Positions 25,003-34,444 of a stretch of 64,000 nt of DNA are shown here, in pieces. The translations under genes and the position numbers were made by a program. The notes under the pieces are model-generated. The model did no database searches and was not told the origin of the DNA. It saw only the letters and a program-made list of their open reading frames with translations. Each line of letters opens with the position of its first letter. Positions within the stretch are counted from its first letter, which is position 1. The DNA is from an uncultured Collinsella sp. (GTDB taxonomy: Bacteria > Actinomycetota > Coriobacteriia > Coriobacteriales > Coriobacteriaceae). The stretch is taken from assembly GCA_958445065.1 (NCBI GenBank), contig CAUCQW010000002.1, positions 113,379-177,378 on the forward strand, given 5' to 3'.

Positions 25003-25539
25003 CTAGCGCCCCACAGACTGGGTCATATTGCCAATCTCATCGCCGAAGCAGCACTCGTCCATGCGCTCGGCGATATCGTCCAAGCCCTCCTCGAGCCTGA
25101 ACCCCTCGGGGACGTCCAGCGCCCCGATGGAGCAGAGCTGCGTGATGGTCAAATTAAGGTAATCCTCGCCGCCATCCTTGGAGAATTTGCCGAGCCAAAA
25201 AGGGGAGTTCTCTAGATCGGGCGTCTTGATGGCCATATCGATGTTCCAATCACTCGCCTCGATCCCCCTGTCCTCGAGAATGCCCGCCACATCGGAACGC
25301 TTCCATTTGACGGTGGCGCCTTCGATGATTTCAGGGTCGGCGATATCCCATGCGACCGATAGATCATCGACGCGAACGGAATCGCCCGTCCACTCGCCGG
25401 TCTTGCTGTCATATCCCTTCACGACCATAAACGGCTCGTCACCGCCGCAAAACAGTATCGCCGTCGAGCCGAACCTCGTGAGTTCGACATTGCCCCTCGG
25501 ATCGGGTTTGATTTCCGTGCCTTGAATATCGATATCCAT
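25003..25539 (-). CDS. Tagged accessory protein
   Basis: 178 residues from ATG 25539 with AGGAGG upstream. The N-terminal half looks like strands (LTRFGSTAILFCGGDEPFMVVKGYD, then TGEWTGDSVRVDDLSVAWDIAD), a layout seen in small LPD-type accessory domains of mobile-element polyvalent proteins, but I cannot assign a family. The tag GLDDIAERMDECC is divergent, lacking Lys at the usual position. Second gene after 25550-26815. Confidence 0.6.
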   Translation of the reverse strand: MDIDIQGTEIKPDPRGNVELTRFGSTAILFCGGDEPFMVVKGYDSKTGEWTGDSVRVDDLSVAWDIADPEIIEGATVKWKRSDVAGILEDRGIEASDWNIDMAIKTPDLENSPFWLGKFSKDGGEDYLNLTITQLCSIGALDVPEGFRLEEGLDDIAERMDECCFGDEIGNMTQSVGR

Positions 25540-25549
25540 TTCTTCCCTC

Positions 25550-26815
25550 CTAAAATCCAGCTTTATCCCTGCCGCCGCGCCCATAGGGCTGCGCCGAATC
25601 GAGCTCGACGGCCTCCATGAGGTCATCGAGCGATTCCATCCTCCCGTTCCCGGAGAAATCCCAGCCGAACACCGCGCAGATATCCCGCTCGACGCATGCG
25701 ACGTCGCCGCTCATCTCAGCCAGGCGCACGACAAGGTTCTCTGCAGGAAGACCTCGGCGCACCCGCAAGCGTGACATCTCCCGCCCGATCTCGTCATTTT
25801 CCATGGCAATCACCCTGTCGCTCAGCGACTTGGCGATGAAGAGGACCTCATATTTCCCGTTGCCGTGTGCCATGCTCGGTGTCTCATCGAGGATGAGCTT
25901 GCCGCCTTCCACGACAAGCTCGAAATCCCGTGCATCGTCATCGAGCCGATATCGCCCAGCGGCGAGTTCGGCCGCGAACTCGCCGACGCTGCGCGGCTGC
26001 GCCCTGATGAAGGACTCGGTATCTGAAAACAGGTATTCGCAAAAACCCGAAGCCGAGTCCTTAAGGATGACGATGCATTTGGACGTGTCGATACAGTCGA
26101 GAAGGACGCGGACGTTATCGGTCGCGCTCGAATCGTAGAACTCGGCTTCGGATTCGAGGTCGCGACTGAAAGCAGAGCGGATGACGTCACACGCAAACCC
26201 GAGATCTGCGCAAAAATCCTCATAGGCGCCCCTGTTTTCGCCCGCCGCGGTGTGTGCGCTGTCCAGAATCTCATCGGTCAGCCCGCTCGGAATTTCGACA
26301 TCCGGAAAGTGTGATGGGTCGGCGATTCGTGAAACCGCCTCGCGTGCCCAACTCACACCGATGTCGTCGGCGAGCTCTTCCATCCGTGCCGGGCCATGTG
26401 CCAAGACTATATGCCTGTCGGTTCGGGTAGGTACCGCCGCGGCAGCCTTGGGGACAACGGCCACAAGACGGGCGAGGTTGATGAGCTTATGGCTCTCGAC
26501 TGCCTTGCCCAGTAGCATCTCGTAGCTTTTCTCCGATGGGATATTTCGAAGCTCGCGGACCTTTTCCGTGATGGAGAACAGGCTGCTCGGGATAGCGGAG
26601 ATTCGAGCAGACGCAGTGTTGCCTCCATCATCTGAGAGAACGAGCTGCCCGTTTGACTCGGGGTAGAGTCGCTCGGAATCTCCGACGAGACTCGACACAA
26701 AGTCACCCGCCCGCGACCCGTCTTTCTCCGCTACCCAAGAATCTCCTCGGCGGCAGAGGAGAACCGCATCGGGTACCTTTAGGCCTTCGAGATTGTCTAT
26801 GGGTATTTCTCGCAT
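25550..26815 (-). CDS. Tagged accessory protein
   Basis: 421 residues from ATG 26815, chosen because GGGAG lies eight bases upstream; ATG 26830 or 26875 would be longer but lack a site. Acidic, alpha/beta; VVEGGKLILDETP and MAHGNGKYEVLFIAKSLSDRVIAMENDEIG are in the C-terminal half. No motif recognised. The tag SLDDLMEAVELDS is about 15 residues from the end and is degenerate in its second half. First gene of a two-gene unit with a class A box upstream. Confidence 0.6.
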   Translation of the reverse strand: MREIPIDNLEGLKVPDAVLLCRRGDSWVAEKDGSRAGDFVSSLVGDSERLYPESNGQLVLSDDGGNTASARISAIPSSLFSITEKVRELRNIPSEKSYEMLLGKAVESHKLINLARLVAVVPKAAAAVPTRTDRHIVLAHGPARMEELADDIGVSWAREAVSRIADPSHFPDVEIPSGLTDEILDSAHTAAGENRGAYEDFCADLGFACDVIRSAFSRDLESEAEFYDSSATDNVRVLLDCIDTSKCIVILKDSASGFCEYLFSDTESFIRAQPRSVGEFAAELAAGRYRLDDDARDFELVVEGGKLILDETPSMAHGNGKYEVLFIAKSLSDRVIAMENDEIGREMSRLRVRRGLPAENLVVRLAEMSGDVACVERDICAVFGWDFSGNGRMESLDDLMEAVELDSAQPYGRGGRDKAGF

Positions 26816-26896
26816 CGGCGCCGCTCCCATCATGTTCGATATTTCTGCGATCGTATATCCTGACTTTACGAACATGTATGGCAGACAACCCTTGCG

Positions 26897-26910
26897 GGGA
26901 CAGAAATAGA
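26897..26910 (-). promoter_or_regulatory. Class A upstream box
   Basis: TCTATTTCTGTCCC on the minus strand, 82 bp before the chosen start 26815, or 67 bp before ATG 26830. Confidence 0.55.
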
Positions 26911-26964
26911 CTTGGAGGGCGACCCGAAATGGTTCTCCCTCCGCAATGCTCTGCCTTCCGTGCT

Positions 26965-28950
26965 CTAGAACTCGACATCCTCGTCGTAGAGCTCGGGTTC
27001 GGGTCCGGTGATTACATAAGGCTGATCACCTTGAACCTCGGCAGCCTCGCTGCTCTTCACATCGCACAGATCATTCAGCGGCGCGTCCTCGCCACCGCCC
27101 GTCTGGTGATATTCCAAGGCGGCAGCCTTGCTGCCCTGGCGCGACGCAGCGGCATCGCGGTCCTCGAGCATCTGCTTGGCCTCGGCAGCGGCGGGATTCA
27201 TTTCCTTGCCGTCCGCCGCGAGTTTATCCTCGTAACCCTGGGCGTTGAGCAATCGAGCATCGTAGGCGTCCTCGATGCCGGCGACCAAGGCACCTGCGCT
27301 GAACTCCTGCGGGCTACGGTAGTCATAGTCGAAGTTGTCGCGGGAGTCCTCGCCGTTGACGGGATAGACGCGGACGGGCAATTCAGTTTTGAAACTCGCC
27401 GTGAAGGGCTTACCGGACTGTGCATAGGGCAGCTGTCTGTCCGTGAGGAACTTGCTCACGATCATGCCGCCGAGATCTTGGTTGCCGACCATGGTATGGG
27501 GAGGCAGCTTGCACAGCAGGAAGTTCTTATCGGGGCCGTCCTCAACGGGAACGGTCTTGACCTTCATATCGCAGGGCGCGAAGGTGAGTCCCGTGTATTT
27601 GTAGCTCGCGGCACGGTGCGGCTCCGGCTTAGCGGCCTCCTTGCCCTGATAGGCCGCCGACACAGCGGCGGCCAAGTCACTCGGCATGATTGCCGCATCG
27701 CCCTCGCCGGGATAGTCGATGCGTTGATTCTGCTCATCGTACTTGAAGAAGCGCACGTCGCGATCGGAGCGAAATCCGTACTTGACCGCCTTTCCGGCAT
27801 CCTTGTCCTGCTTCATGAACTCGCGGGCGGGCATGGAGACCTTCATGCCGGAAAGGTCCTTATCCCCGACAACGGTACCCTTCGGCATCGTCATGTTGAT
27901 GCGCAGGCGCTCTTTGCCGTTACGGTCCGTATACGGCTTCACTCGGACGTCCTTGTTCTCGAAGCTGATATTGATGTACTCGGGTTTCTTCGGCTCGAGT
28001 TCGTCTACCATATCCTTCTCCTTTTCCTTATTATTCTTCTTCTCTTTATCTTTGTTCTCCTTGCCCTTTTCCTCATCCCGCCCGTGGGTTTCCACAGCAT
28101 CCCGCCCCTCAGCGGGTTCCACCTCGCGAGCAGTCACCTCATCGCGGACGTCTTTGCGCCTGGATGCGGCATCGACTTCCGACTGAATCAAGTCGCCCAG
28201 ACTCATCGTCTTACCCGTAGGTTTCCTGACCGTCTCGATATGGATGCCGCCGTAGCCGTCTTCTAGGGCGCGGTCGACCATGCTCTCGAGCTTCATTCGC
28301 ATCTCGCTTCCCACGGGAAGGGACTTGATGGCCTCCTGCACGCTGATTGCCGCATTTTTGAAGCCCGTGATGACCTTCTCGCAATCGGGGGCGACATCGA
28401 CCTTCTCGACATCCTTCACGGGATGCTCCTTGCGGTCGAGGGCGACCTCGCTGCGGACGATATCGATGATGTCGTGGTATCCGTAGTCGAGCTGTCCGCT
28501 GATTCGCGGCCTGACCCCGCAATCCCTGAGAAAGGACCTGAACTGAGCAAGGGTATGCTCGGTAAGGCTGCCGCTGGGGACGAGCTCGTACTGGGCGGCA
28601 TCCAGCTCAAGCGCCGTCTCGATGGCGGCGCGGTAGAAGGAGTCCTCGCGGTCTCCCTTATAGCCCCAGAAGCTATCGACCACAGGTCCGCAGACGATCA
28701 CCACATCCAGATCGGGGTCGATGAAGCGCCGGTTACGTTCGGCCTGCATGGACGCGAGCTCGACGCAACTTTCGAGGGAGCCGTCCGTGAGCCGGATTGC
28801 CTGCTCATTGCCGCTCAATGCAGCGAGCTCCATCTCTCGGCGGCAGGACGGTACGGCGGCGGTACTGTAGCCCATCTCCGCAAGGGCGCCTGCGGTGAGA
28901 TTGCCGAGCGTGTTGGTATTCGGGCCGTGCAGGTTGATGACCAAGGCCAT
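26965..28950 (-). CDS. Large tagged multi-domain protein with degenerate P-loop and two repeated domains
   Basis: 661 residues from ATG 28950, which is 72 bp from its class A box. The N-terminal 130 residues resemble a small kinase or P-loop fold (VINLHGPNTNTLGNLTAGAL, later VVIVCGPVVDSFW), but the Walker A Lys is absent, so nucleotide hydrolysis is doubtful. A helical section follows, with an internal tag-like MSLGDLIQSEVDAA, then a Lys/Glu/Asn-rich linker, then two copies (about 340-445 and 470-590) of the domain found in the 7589-8098 protein. It ends with the tag PLNDLCDVKSSEA. It looks like a polyvalent cargo protein. Confidence 0.7.
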   Translation of the reverse strand: MALVINLHGPNTNTLGNLTAGALAEMGYSTAAVPSCRREMELAALSGNEQAIRLTDGSLESCVELASMQAERNRRFIDPDLDVVIVCGPVVDSFWGYKGDREDSFYRAAIETALELDAAQYELVPSGSLTEHTLAQFRSFLRDCGVRPRISGQLDYGYHDIIDIVRSEVALDRKEHPVKDVEKVDVAPDCEKVITGFKNAAISVQEAIKSLPVGSEMRMKLESMVDRALEDGYGGIHIETVRKPTGKTMSLGDLIQSEVDAASRRKDVRDEVTAREVEPAEGRDAVETHGRDEEKGKENKDKEKKNNKEKEKDMVDELEPKKPEYINISFENKDVRVKPYTDRNGKERLRINMTMPKGTVVGDKDLSGMKVSMPAREFMKQDKDAGKAVKYGFRSDRDVRFFKYDEQNQRIDYPGEGDAAIMPSDLAAAVSAAYQGKEAAKPEPHRAASYKYTGLTFAPCDMKVKTVPVEDGPDKNFLLCKLPPHTMVGNQDLGGMIVSKFLTDRQLPYAQSGKPFTASFKTELPVRVYPVNGEDSRDNFDYDYRSPQEFSAGALVAGIEDAYDARLLNAQGYEDKLAADGKEMNPAAAEAKQMLEDRDAAASRQGSKAAALEYHQTGGGEDAPLNDLCDVKSSEAAEVQGDQPYVITGPEPELYDEDVEF

Positions 28951-29021
28951 GATGGCTCCCATCGTTCTTACATTCGTATTGATTCAAAGTATGGGAGCCT
29001 AGGAACGGGCGACGAGATGAT

Positions 29022-29035
29022 GGGACGGAAGTAGA
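29022..29035 (-). promoter_or_regulatory. Class A upstream box
   Basis: TCTACTTCCGTCCC on the minus strand, 72 bp before ATG 28950. Confidence 0.6.
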
Positions 29036-29076
29036 AGATAGGAAACCGGTCTTGAAAATCTTCCGCCGAAAACAAT

Positions 29077-29111
29077 AAAGGGGCGTACCCGCAAATCGGG
29101 TACGCCCCTTT
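29077..29111. terminator. Rho-independent terminator
   Basis: A 15-bp stem AAAGGGGCGTACCCG-type around a short loop, followed on the minus strand by TTTATTGTTTT. It ends the 29129-32127 operon. Confidence 0.9.
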
Positions 29112-29128
29112 ATCAATCCAGCCGAAAC

Positions 29129-30457
29129 CTAGTAGTTCGCGAGATGCTCCGCGGCATCGAGCATGGGAGGGCCGACGCCCTCCATGCCGTACCTCATCGA
29201 TTCGGACACCTCGGTCTTCTCCTCACAGAGCGAATCGATGCTCTGCTCGCGCATGTCCGCCTTGTCGGGATCCATATACGGCTCGGTCGCCACGGACACG
29301 ACCAGTTCGGCGAGCTCGCGGTTCTGATCGATTGCGGCGGGCAGCTCAATTTCCTCGATATCGCCCTCGAACCCATCGGGACGGAAAGGCTCGAAGACGA
29401 CCGAGTCGTAATCCTCCGTACTTCGGGTGCTGTTCGGGCGATAGAAATAGCAGGACTCGCCCTCGACTGTCACCGTTCCTTCGATGAAGTTATCGTCGTT
29501 GGTGCTATCGATCTCGACTTGAATATTCGGTACGCCCGCGCGGATGCATTCCTCCGCCCGCGCCCGATCGGCGTTGAGGGCACGTTCCTCGGGTTCGATG
29601 CCGAAACGATCTGTCATCGTTTCGAGAAGCTCGGGGACGGACTGCGTGCTGATGACGTCGCTGCCGGGCAGGAGCATAGCCAGGCTGCCGAGGTCGACAT
29701 CGTTGGAGCGGTCCCGCTCGGCAGAGTCGATAAAGGTCGGCTGAAAGGCGATGGGGTCGACGACAGGTCCGCTGTAGGGGATGTCGGCTACGTTCTCGAA
29801 TCCATGGAACAGCTTCTCGTAGGCAAGCTCGGACGGGAAGACGTTGAAGACGCACGTATCGCGGTCATGAAGACCGAGCGGGTCGTATTCCGTGGTCGTG
29901 ACGAGGAGGTTGAACTCGGGGAAATAGCTCACCGTCTCACTCGACGTGAGCTTATCGAGCAGCTCCTTGGCGTCCGCCCCGACCGGACGCTCCGATATCT
30001 CGGAAAGCGGCTTGCCGTGCGACAGCTCAAAACTCTCCCGATTCGACATCAGGTGTTTTTGGTAATAAGAGGCGCGACGTACCATATCTGGAATGCTGCC
30101 GGCAGTGATGGTCGAACTCCACGAGAACAGGCGGGATAGCATATCGATTCGGCGGTCGTGGAAGGTGAATCCATCGGAATCCTGTTCGTATGAATCGATG
30201 ATGGCGAAGGCCTTATCCCGCCCGTCCTTGAAAACAAAGTCGGACACATAGTCGCAGCCCTTGAAGAACTCACCGCTGGAGATTTCGGACGCCGTAACGT
30301 TGAAGATGGCCGTCTCCCTGCTCATCGGCCCACGGAACAGGGCAGGGCTCGAAGTGACTGCGAGGAGGTTGAACTCAGGGAAGAACGTCATGCTGTTCTC
30401 CTTGACGAGCGTCTCGAGAAGTTGATCCTTGTCCTGGAAACCATGGATTTTATACAT
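29129..30457 (-). CDS. Tagged protein with internal duplication
   Basis: 442 residues. Two copies of a roughly 125-residue unit occur at about 10-130 and 165-290: each has LL-x-x-L followed by FFPEFNLLAVT or YFPEFNLLVTT, then AIFNVTASEI or CVFNVFPSEL, a FF-x-G/FHGFE-x-V-x-D segment and a SIPDMV or SVPELLETM end. No known family. A C-terminal strand-rich region (EIDSTNDDNFIEGTVTVEG) follows. The tag is SIDSLCEEKTEVS, about 25 residues from the end. Second gene of an operon with 30460-32127, separated by 2 bp. Confidence 0.65.
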   Translation of the reverse strand: MYKIHGFQDKDQLLETLVKENSMTFFPEFNLLAVTSSPALFRGPMSRETAIFNVTASEISSGEFFKGCDYVSDFVFKDGRDKAFAIIDSYEQDSDGFTFHDRRIDMLSRLFSWSSTITAGSIPDMVRRASYYQKHLMSNRESFELSHGKPLSEISERPVGADAKELLDKLTSSETVSYFPEFNLLVTTTEYDPLGLHDRDTCVFNVFPSELAYEKLFHGFENVADIPYSGPVVDPIAFQPTFIDSAERDRSNDVDLGSLAMLLPGSDVISTQSVPELLETMTDRFGIEPEERALNADRARAEECIRAGVPNIQVEIDSTNDDNFIEGTVTVEGESCYFYRPNSTRSTEDYDSVVFEPFRPDGFEGDIEEIELPAAIDQNRELAELVVSVATEPYMDPDKADMREQSIDSLCEEKTEVSESMRYGMEGVGPPMLDAAEHLANY

Positions 30458-30459
30458 GG

Positions 30460-32127
30460 CTACTCTCCGATTTCCGAATTGTCGTGATTCCTATCTTCCT
30501 GGTCTCGATTGCCCGCATCGACATCCTGCGCAAGAGAGGCGACCTCGCGGCGATCCTCGCACATATCGTCAAGGCTCTCGCCAAGCCCAACCACACTGTC
30601 GGCAAACTGCTGGCAAAACTCATGCGCCTCGCTAAGATCGGCGCAGAAACGACCGTTACCGCAGTCATGCCCATTGGTGAGAACCTTAGCATCGTAGCGT
30701 GCGCCCTGCTCATAGGCGAACGAATCCTTCTTGACCTCGGTAATCTGGAACTCGGTTTTCACGCCATCGTGATGCATGATGTATTCCTCGGCGGGCATAT
30801 CGAGTGCCTTCTCGGCAAAACGCGGGCGGGAGCACATCTCAGGGTTGTCCCACAGGTCATGGATGAATGAGCTCTCATCTCCCTCTCGGTAGACGAACCC
30901 CATCGCCTCGATGCCATCCTTGGGAAGATGGAACCCGTCAACTGTCAGGTGATCCAAATAGAGGCGCCCGCCCTTGTCGGTCAGCTGGCGCATCTCCGCG
31001 CAGGCGTGTGCACCGAGGAGCTCACAGATTGTGGCGTATCCGTCGGGAAGCGCACCGGTCAGGATCAGCGAACCGTTTTCATCCCAGATGCCGTCGATTT
31101 TGCAGTCGGCGAAGATGTTGTCCCCGCCGGTATCGGACGGAGAGGTGTCCATCGCGTCAACGAAGTCCTCATAGGCGGTGATTACGCAGGGCGTATCGCC
31201 ATATCCATTGCGACCGCCCTTGACGAGAATCGGGTTTCCCCAGTTGTCGTTGATGAACTCAGATTGACCGGTGCGGTCGGTATCGAAGAAATTATCGAGC
31301 TGATTGACCACTTCAAGGTAGCTATCGCCGACTCTTCCGATCATCCTATCGAAAACGATGCGCTGCTTGGGCTCAATCTCGGCATGCTTCTCGATGGCAC
31401 GGTCGTTTTCCACATCGAAGCCCATCTTCTCGAGGGCTGATGCGATGTATTTACATTCCGAAGCCTCATTGGCAAGTGTCGCGCAATATGTCTCGCTGCA
31501 AAGCTCAACGTTGAACAGATTGTCTAGCGCCGCGATTTCAGGATCCTTGAGTACTTGCTTCAGGGAGTCCATATTCTTCTCGCAAGCGTCCGTCAGCTTG
31601 TCTGCACGTGCGGTTGAGAGCCTGCGCCCGTTCTCCTTGAAAAACGTCGCCTGCACCTCCTTGGTGCTGGCGCCATTGGCGTACGCGTTATAGCTCTTGG
31701 CTGTGGCGTACGCCACCTCTGCGATACCGATCTTCTCCGCATCGGTATCGTTCCAGCTGGTACCGTTGAAATTCGAGAAGCAAAGTGTTGCCTTTTTATC
31801 ACCGCGGCTCAAATTGACCTCGATGTCATTCCCATGGTTGTGGGAGGAACAGTCCACCTCGTTGATGATCTCGAACGGATCTTTCGCATCGACAAATAAC
31901 TCGACATCGGAGCTGACGTCCATAAGCTCATATCGGCTGGCACCCTCGAGCCAATCGATGATATTGTCGACTTCATCGCGGGCATCCTCGAGAAGGCTCT
32001 CGTTGCTGACGGACTCGAGGTGTCCATATCCATTGAAGCGATAGCAGTCGTATACTTTCGCGCAATCCAGCAAATCGCTATCGCTTGCCTCGTTGAGCAG
32101 GTAGTCTTTCAAGCCGATGCGGTTCAT
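30460..32127 (-). CDS. Large tagged accessory protein
   Basis: 555 residues from ATG 32127, which follows GGAGG. Acidic, with many short alpha/beta stretches. The region about 330-520 (CKIDGIWDENGSLILTGALP, LYLDHLTVDGFHL, EYIMHHDGVKTEFQITEVKK, YDAKVLTNGHDCGNGRFC) resembles polyvalent-protein accessory domains, without an assignable enzyme motif. Cys and His cluster in the last 100 residues. The tag SLDDMCEDRREVA is about 25 residues from the end. First gene of its operon. Confidence 0.65.
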   Translation of the reverse strand: MNRIGLKDYLLNEASDSDLLDCAKVYDCYRFNGYGHLESVSNESLLEDARDEVDNIIDWLEGASRYELMDVSSDVELFVDAKDPFEIINEVDCSSHNHGNDIEVNLSRGDKKATLCFSNFNGTSWNDTDAEKIGIAEVAYATAKSYNAYANGASTKEVQATFFKENGRRLSTARADKLTDACEKNMDSLKQVLKDPEIAALDNLFNVELCSETYCATLANEASECKYIASALEKMGFDVENDRAIEKHAEIEPKQRIVFDRMIGRVGDSYLEVVNQLDNFFDTDRTGQSEFINDNWGNPILVKGGRNGYGDTPCVITAYEDFVDAMDTSPSDTGGDNIFADCKIDGIWDENGSLILTGALPDGYATICELLGAHACAEMRQLTDKGGRLYLDHLTVDGFHLPKDGIEAMGFVYREGDESSFIHDLWDNPEMCSRPRFAEKALDMPAEEYIMHHDGVKTEFQITEVKKDSFAYEQGARYDAKVLTNGHDCGNGRFCADLSEAHEFCQQFADSVVGLGESLDDMCEDRREVASLAQDVDAGNRDQEDRNHDNSEIGE

Positions 32128-32195
32128 AGTTCCTCCAGACAGTCAGGGTGGTCACATTCGAATCATCGCGCTCGGTACAAGCCGGAAATCCCAAC

Positions 32196-32209
32196 GGGAC
32201 ACAAGTAGC
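32196..32209 (-). promoter_or_regulatory. Class A upstream box
   Basis: GCTACTTGTGTCCC on the minus strand, 69 bp before the 32127 start. Confidence 0.6.
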
Positions 32210-32355
32210 TGGCTCAATTGCGTAAACGACTTCTACATATGCGAACTAGATTTATAGCCGTATGTGCTACGGACCCTTCCTCATCCATATATCCCCCCTG
32301 CTTTTCCTCGTTCTTATCCTTCTTTTTATTTTTCTTCTTCTTATTCTTCTTATCC

Positions 32356-32395
32356 GTGTAGCTCGGTAGCGCCTTATGCGCCTACCGAGCTACAC
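32356..32395. repeat. 8-bp-type repeats arranged as an inverted repeat (array D)
   Basis: GTGTAGCTCGGTAG pairs with CTACCGAGCTACAC across a short centre, so this array is a potential hairpin. A pyrimidine tract (32296-32352, mainly CTT/TTCTTATT) adjoins it on the left. No T-run follows on either side, so it is not a classical terminator. Confidence 0.75.
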
Positions 32396-32409
32396 ACCAA
32401 GCCGAACCG

Positions 32410-33051
32410 TCAACGGCTTGCGTCCCCACGCTGCTCAAGATCATCTTCGGCATCAAGCGAAGCCTCTTCGGTCTTCGCACTAACAAGCTCATCGAGCGAC
32501 TCAGTAGCCTCGGGCTGCGGCGGGAGCTCGGCAAGGGCATCATCGACCTTCAGCTCGACCTCCAGAAGCGCGAGCATCGACGGCATAGACAGTGTCTCAT
32601 CGCCGAAGACCTTCTCAACTGCCTCGCTGGGCACATCGAAGAGGTAACCGTCCTCATCGCGGAGCATATCGACACCGGCGGGAGCAAGTTCATGGAACGT
32701 CAGAAAGGTCGGCGGTTCGCTGAGGACCTTACACGCAAGGGCTCCGCCGCACTCACCCCAGTCTGCACCATCGCGTGTAAAGGGGTGCTCATCGGGGATT
32801 GTATCGGCATCGCTGAGAAGGAAATAATCCCGTTCCCCCTCGGCACCGTACATGCGCTGCACGGCGAAAAACACCTGGCACTCCGAAGGTCGCTTTCCCC
32901 AATCGTCCATGGGATACATAATGTCATCCAATGCAGCGAAGCATGCATCGATGATGGCATGCTGAACTGTCTCATCGTCCTCTGGATATTTGCTTCGAAT
33001 TTCACCCCCGAAGGGCATGAAATCGTCCATCTTGTTCTCAATCTGACTCAT
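32410..33051 (-). CDS. Tagged acidic accessory protein
   Basis: 213 residues from ATG 33051 with AAAGGA upstream. Acidic alpha/beta protein: SECQVFFAVQRMYGAEGERDYFLLSD suggests strands, and two helices precede the tag. The tag SLDELVSAKTEEA is close to consensus, about 18 residues from the end. Single-gene unit with a class A box 67 bp upstream. No motif known to me. Confidence 0.65.
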   Translation of the reverse strand: MSQIENKMDDFMPFGGEIRSKYPEDDETVQHAIIDACFAALDDIMYPMDDWGKRPSECQVFFAVQRMYGAEGERDYFLLSDADTIPDEHPFTRDGADWGECGGALACKVLSEPPTFLTFHELAPAGVDMLRDEDGYLFDVPSEAVEKVFGDETLSMPSMLALLEVELKVDDALAELPPQPEATESLDELVSAKTEEASLDAEDDLEQRGDASR

Positions 33052-33117
33052 AGCAGGTCCTTTCAAAGCGGTTTACCGCTTTCATCCTCAACGTTTACCG
33101 TCCACCCGCTCGGCAGT

Positions 33118-33131
33118 GGGACGAAAGTAGC
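33118..33131 (-). promoter_or_regulatory. Class A upstream box
   Basis: GCTACTTTCGTCCC on the minus strand, identical to the 7508 box, 67 bp before ATG 33051. Confidence 0.6.
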
Positions 33132-33157
33132 CCCACACCGACAAGGCGCCCAACTGC

Positions 33158-33694
33158 CTACTCGCCCTCTGTGAGCTTGCTTGGCATGATCGTCAGCGGG
33201 ACCTCGCCGCCGCACTTGAATTTGATTTTCACAGGTGTCTGCAGGTCGTCGATATTCCAGATGGCAATCCCGCTCGCAGTTTGCCCCGGTTCGACCTCGA
33301 CCGACTCGGGGTTCCGATAGTTGCCCTCATCATCGTACAAAGCCCCATACTGCAAGGTATCGCCGCTCTGCGTCGCCGACAACAGGTCGATAGGTGAGAT
33401 TACCGTCTTGACATTTGAATTGTTCGTCAGCAGCAGGTCGCAGACGAGCACCTTCTGTGTACCGATGGAGCCCACTGAGGTTCCCGTTGCCGTCGAGGCG
33501 TTGACCTCCCAAGACCCGCGCCCCAGGCGATATCCGGCAACGCTGATATTCACCGAGGAATCGCCCGGTTCCACACTCGCAGATTGAATGGCATTTGATT
33601 GACCGCCCCGTATGGCGATGCCGCAACCGGCAAGGCCGGCGCTGAAACCAAAAACGGCGATAGCCGTCATCGTAGAAACAATGAACCGTTTCAT
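33158..33694 (-). CDS. Lipoprotein with DUF5067/DUF4352-like domain
   Basis: 178 residues. A lipoprotein signal ends in LAGCG (lipobox near residue 24). The rest (about 55-175) follows the extracellular immunoglobulin-like DUF5067/DUF4352 plan: VNISVAGYRLG, VLVCDLLLTNNS, a buried NPESVEVEPGQTASG turn and a final IKFKCGG strand. Such proteins are membrane-anchored, sometimes called immunoprotective. A possible role is surface exclusion or mating-pore accessory. No tag. Confidence 0.75.
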   Translation of the reverse strand: MKRFIVSTMTAIAVFGFSAGLAGCGIAIRGGQSNAIQSASVEPGDSSVNISVAGYRLGRGSWEVNASTATGTSVGSIGTQKVLVCDLLLTNNSNVKTVISPIDLLSATQSGDTLQYGALYDDEGNYRNPESVEVEPGQTASGIAIWNIDDLQTPVKIKFKCGGEVPLTIMPSKLTEGE

Positions 33695-33814
33695 GTCTTC
33701 ATCCTGTCTATCTCGAAAGCCGCTTGGGGTACGGCCTATACCAAGATGATAGCACGGCGATAAATTGCAGAAAGATTATCGGCTCGCCGTCGGAAAGGCC
33801 CACAAGATCTATCG

Positions 33815-34444
33815 CTAGGCGAAGTAGGTGAGAACCAAGCCGAGAACCAGACCCGTCAGGTTGCAGACACAATGCGCGATGATGCTCGAGCCGATCCCGT
33901 CGCGCTGCCTGAGACCGCCCAAGACCAAGGCGCAGACAAGGGCATATGCCGACTGCACGACATTGAAATGGAAGCAGGCGAACAGCACGGCTTGGATGAG
34001 GTTCGCAACCCAGAACGGCAAGCCGCGCCGCTCCAATGCCGCCAGCGAGACGCCGCGAAAGCACAGCTCCTCCGCAACCGGATCGATAACGCAAAGCCGT
34101 AGCAGATAGGGGAGTGTGATGGCGACCGTCGCCGCGGTATCGATTTTAGAGACTATCGCGATGGTGCCGATTGAGACGGCTTGCAGCAAGACCCCGGCAC
34201 TGACAGCGGAAAGCACGGCAACGACCCCGAGACGGTTGAATCCAAGTCCGAAAGACCGGTACAGCCATGCCATGGCCGCAAGTGCGACCAGCGATGAAAC
34301 GGCATGCGCGATATCCTCGGGCAAACCAGCCGAAAGGGTCATCAGCCCCGCGCCGAGAAGCGAGACACCGAACCGCGCGGGCGCGATGAAGGCAAAGCGC
34401 AGAGGGATACCGTTACCCTCGGACTCGGCTTCGACTTGGTTCAC
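33815..34444 (-). CDS. CPBP-family intramembrane metalloprotease
   Basis: 209 residues from GTG 34444, overlapping the previous stop (GTGA). About seven membrane helices. The family motifs are visible: DPVAEELCFRG (E-E-x-x-x-R) near residue 120, FACFHFN near 160 and IIAHCVCN near 190. CPBP (CAAX protease/bacteriocin processing) enzymes process or degrade membrane proteins and can give bacteriocin immunity. It is co-transcribed downstream of TopB and a small membrane protein. Confidence 0.85.
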   Translation of the reverse strand: MNQVEAESEGNGIPLRFAFIAPARFGVSLLGAGLMTLSAGLPEDIAHAVSSLVALAAMAWLYRSFGLGFNRLGVVAVLSAVSAGVLLQAVSIGTIAIVSKIDTAATVAITLPYLLRLCVIDPVAEELCFRGVSLAALERRGLPFWVANLIQAVLFACFHFNVVQSAYALVCALVLGGLRQRDGIGSSIIAHCVCNLTGLVLGLVLTYFA

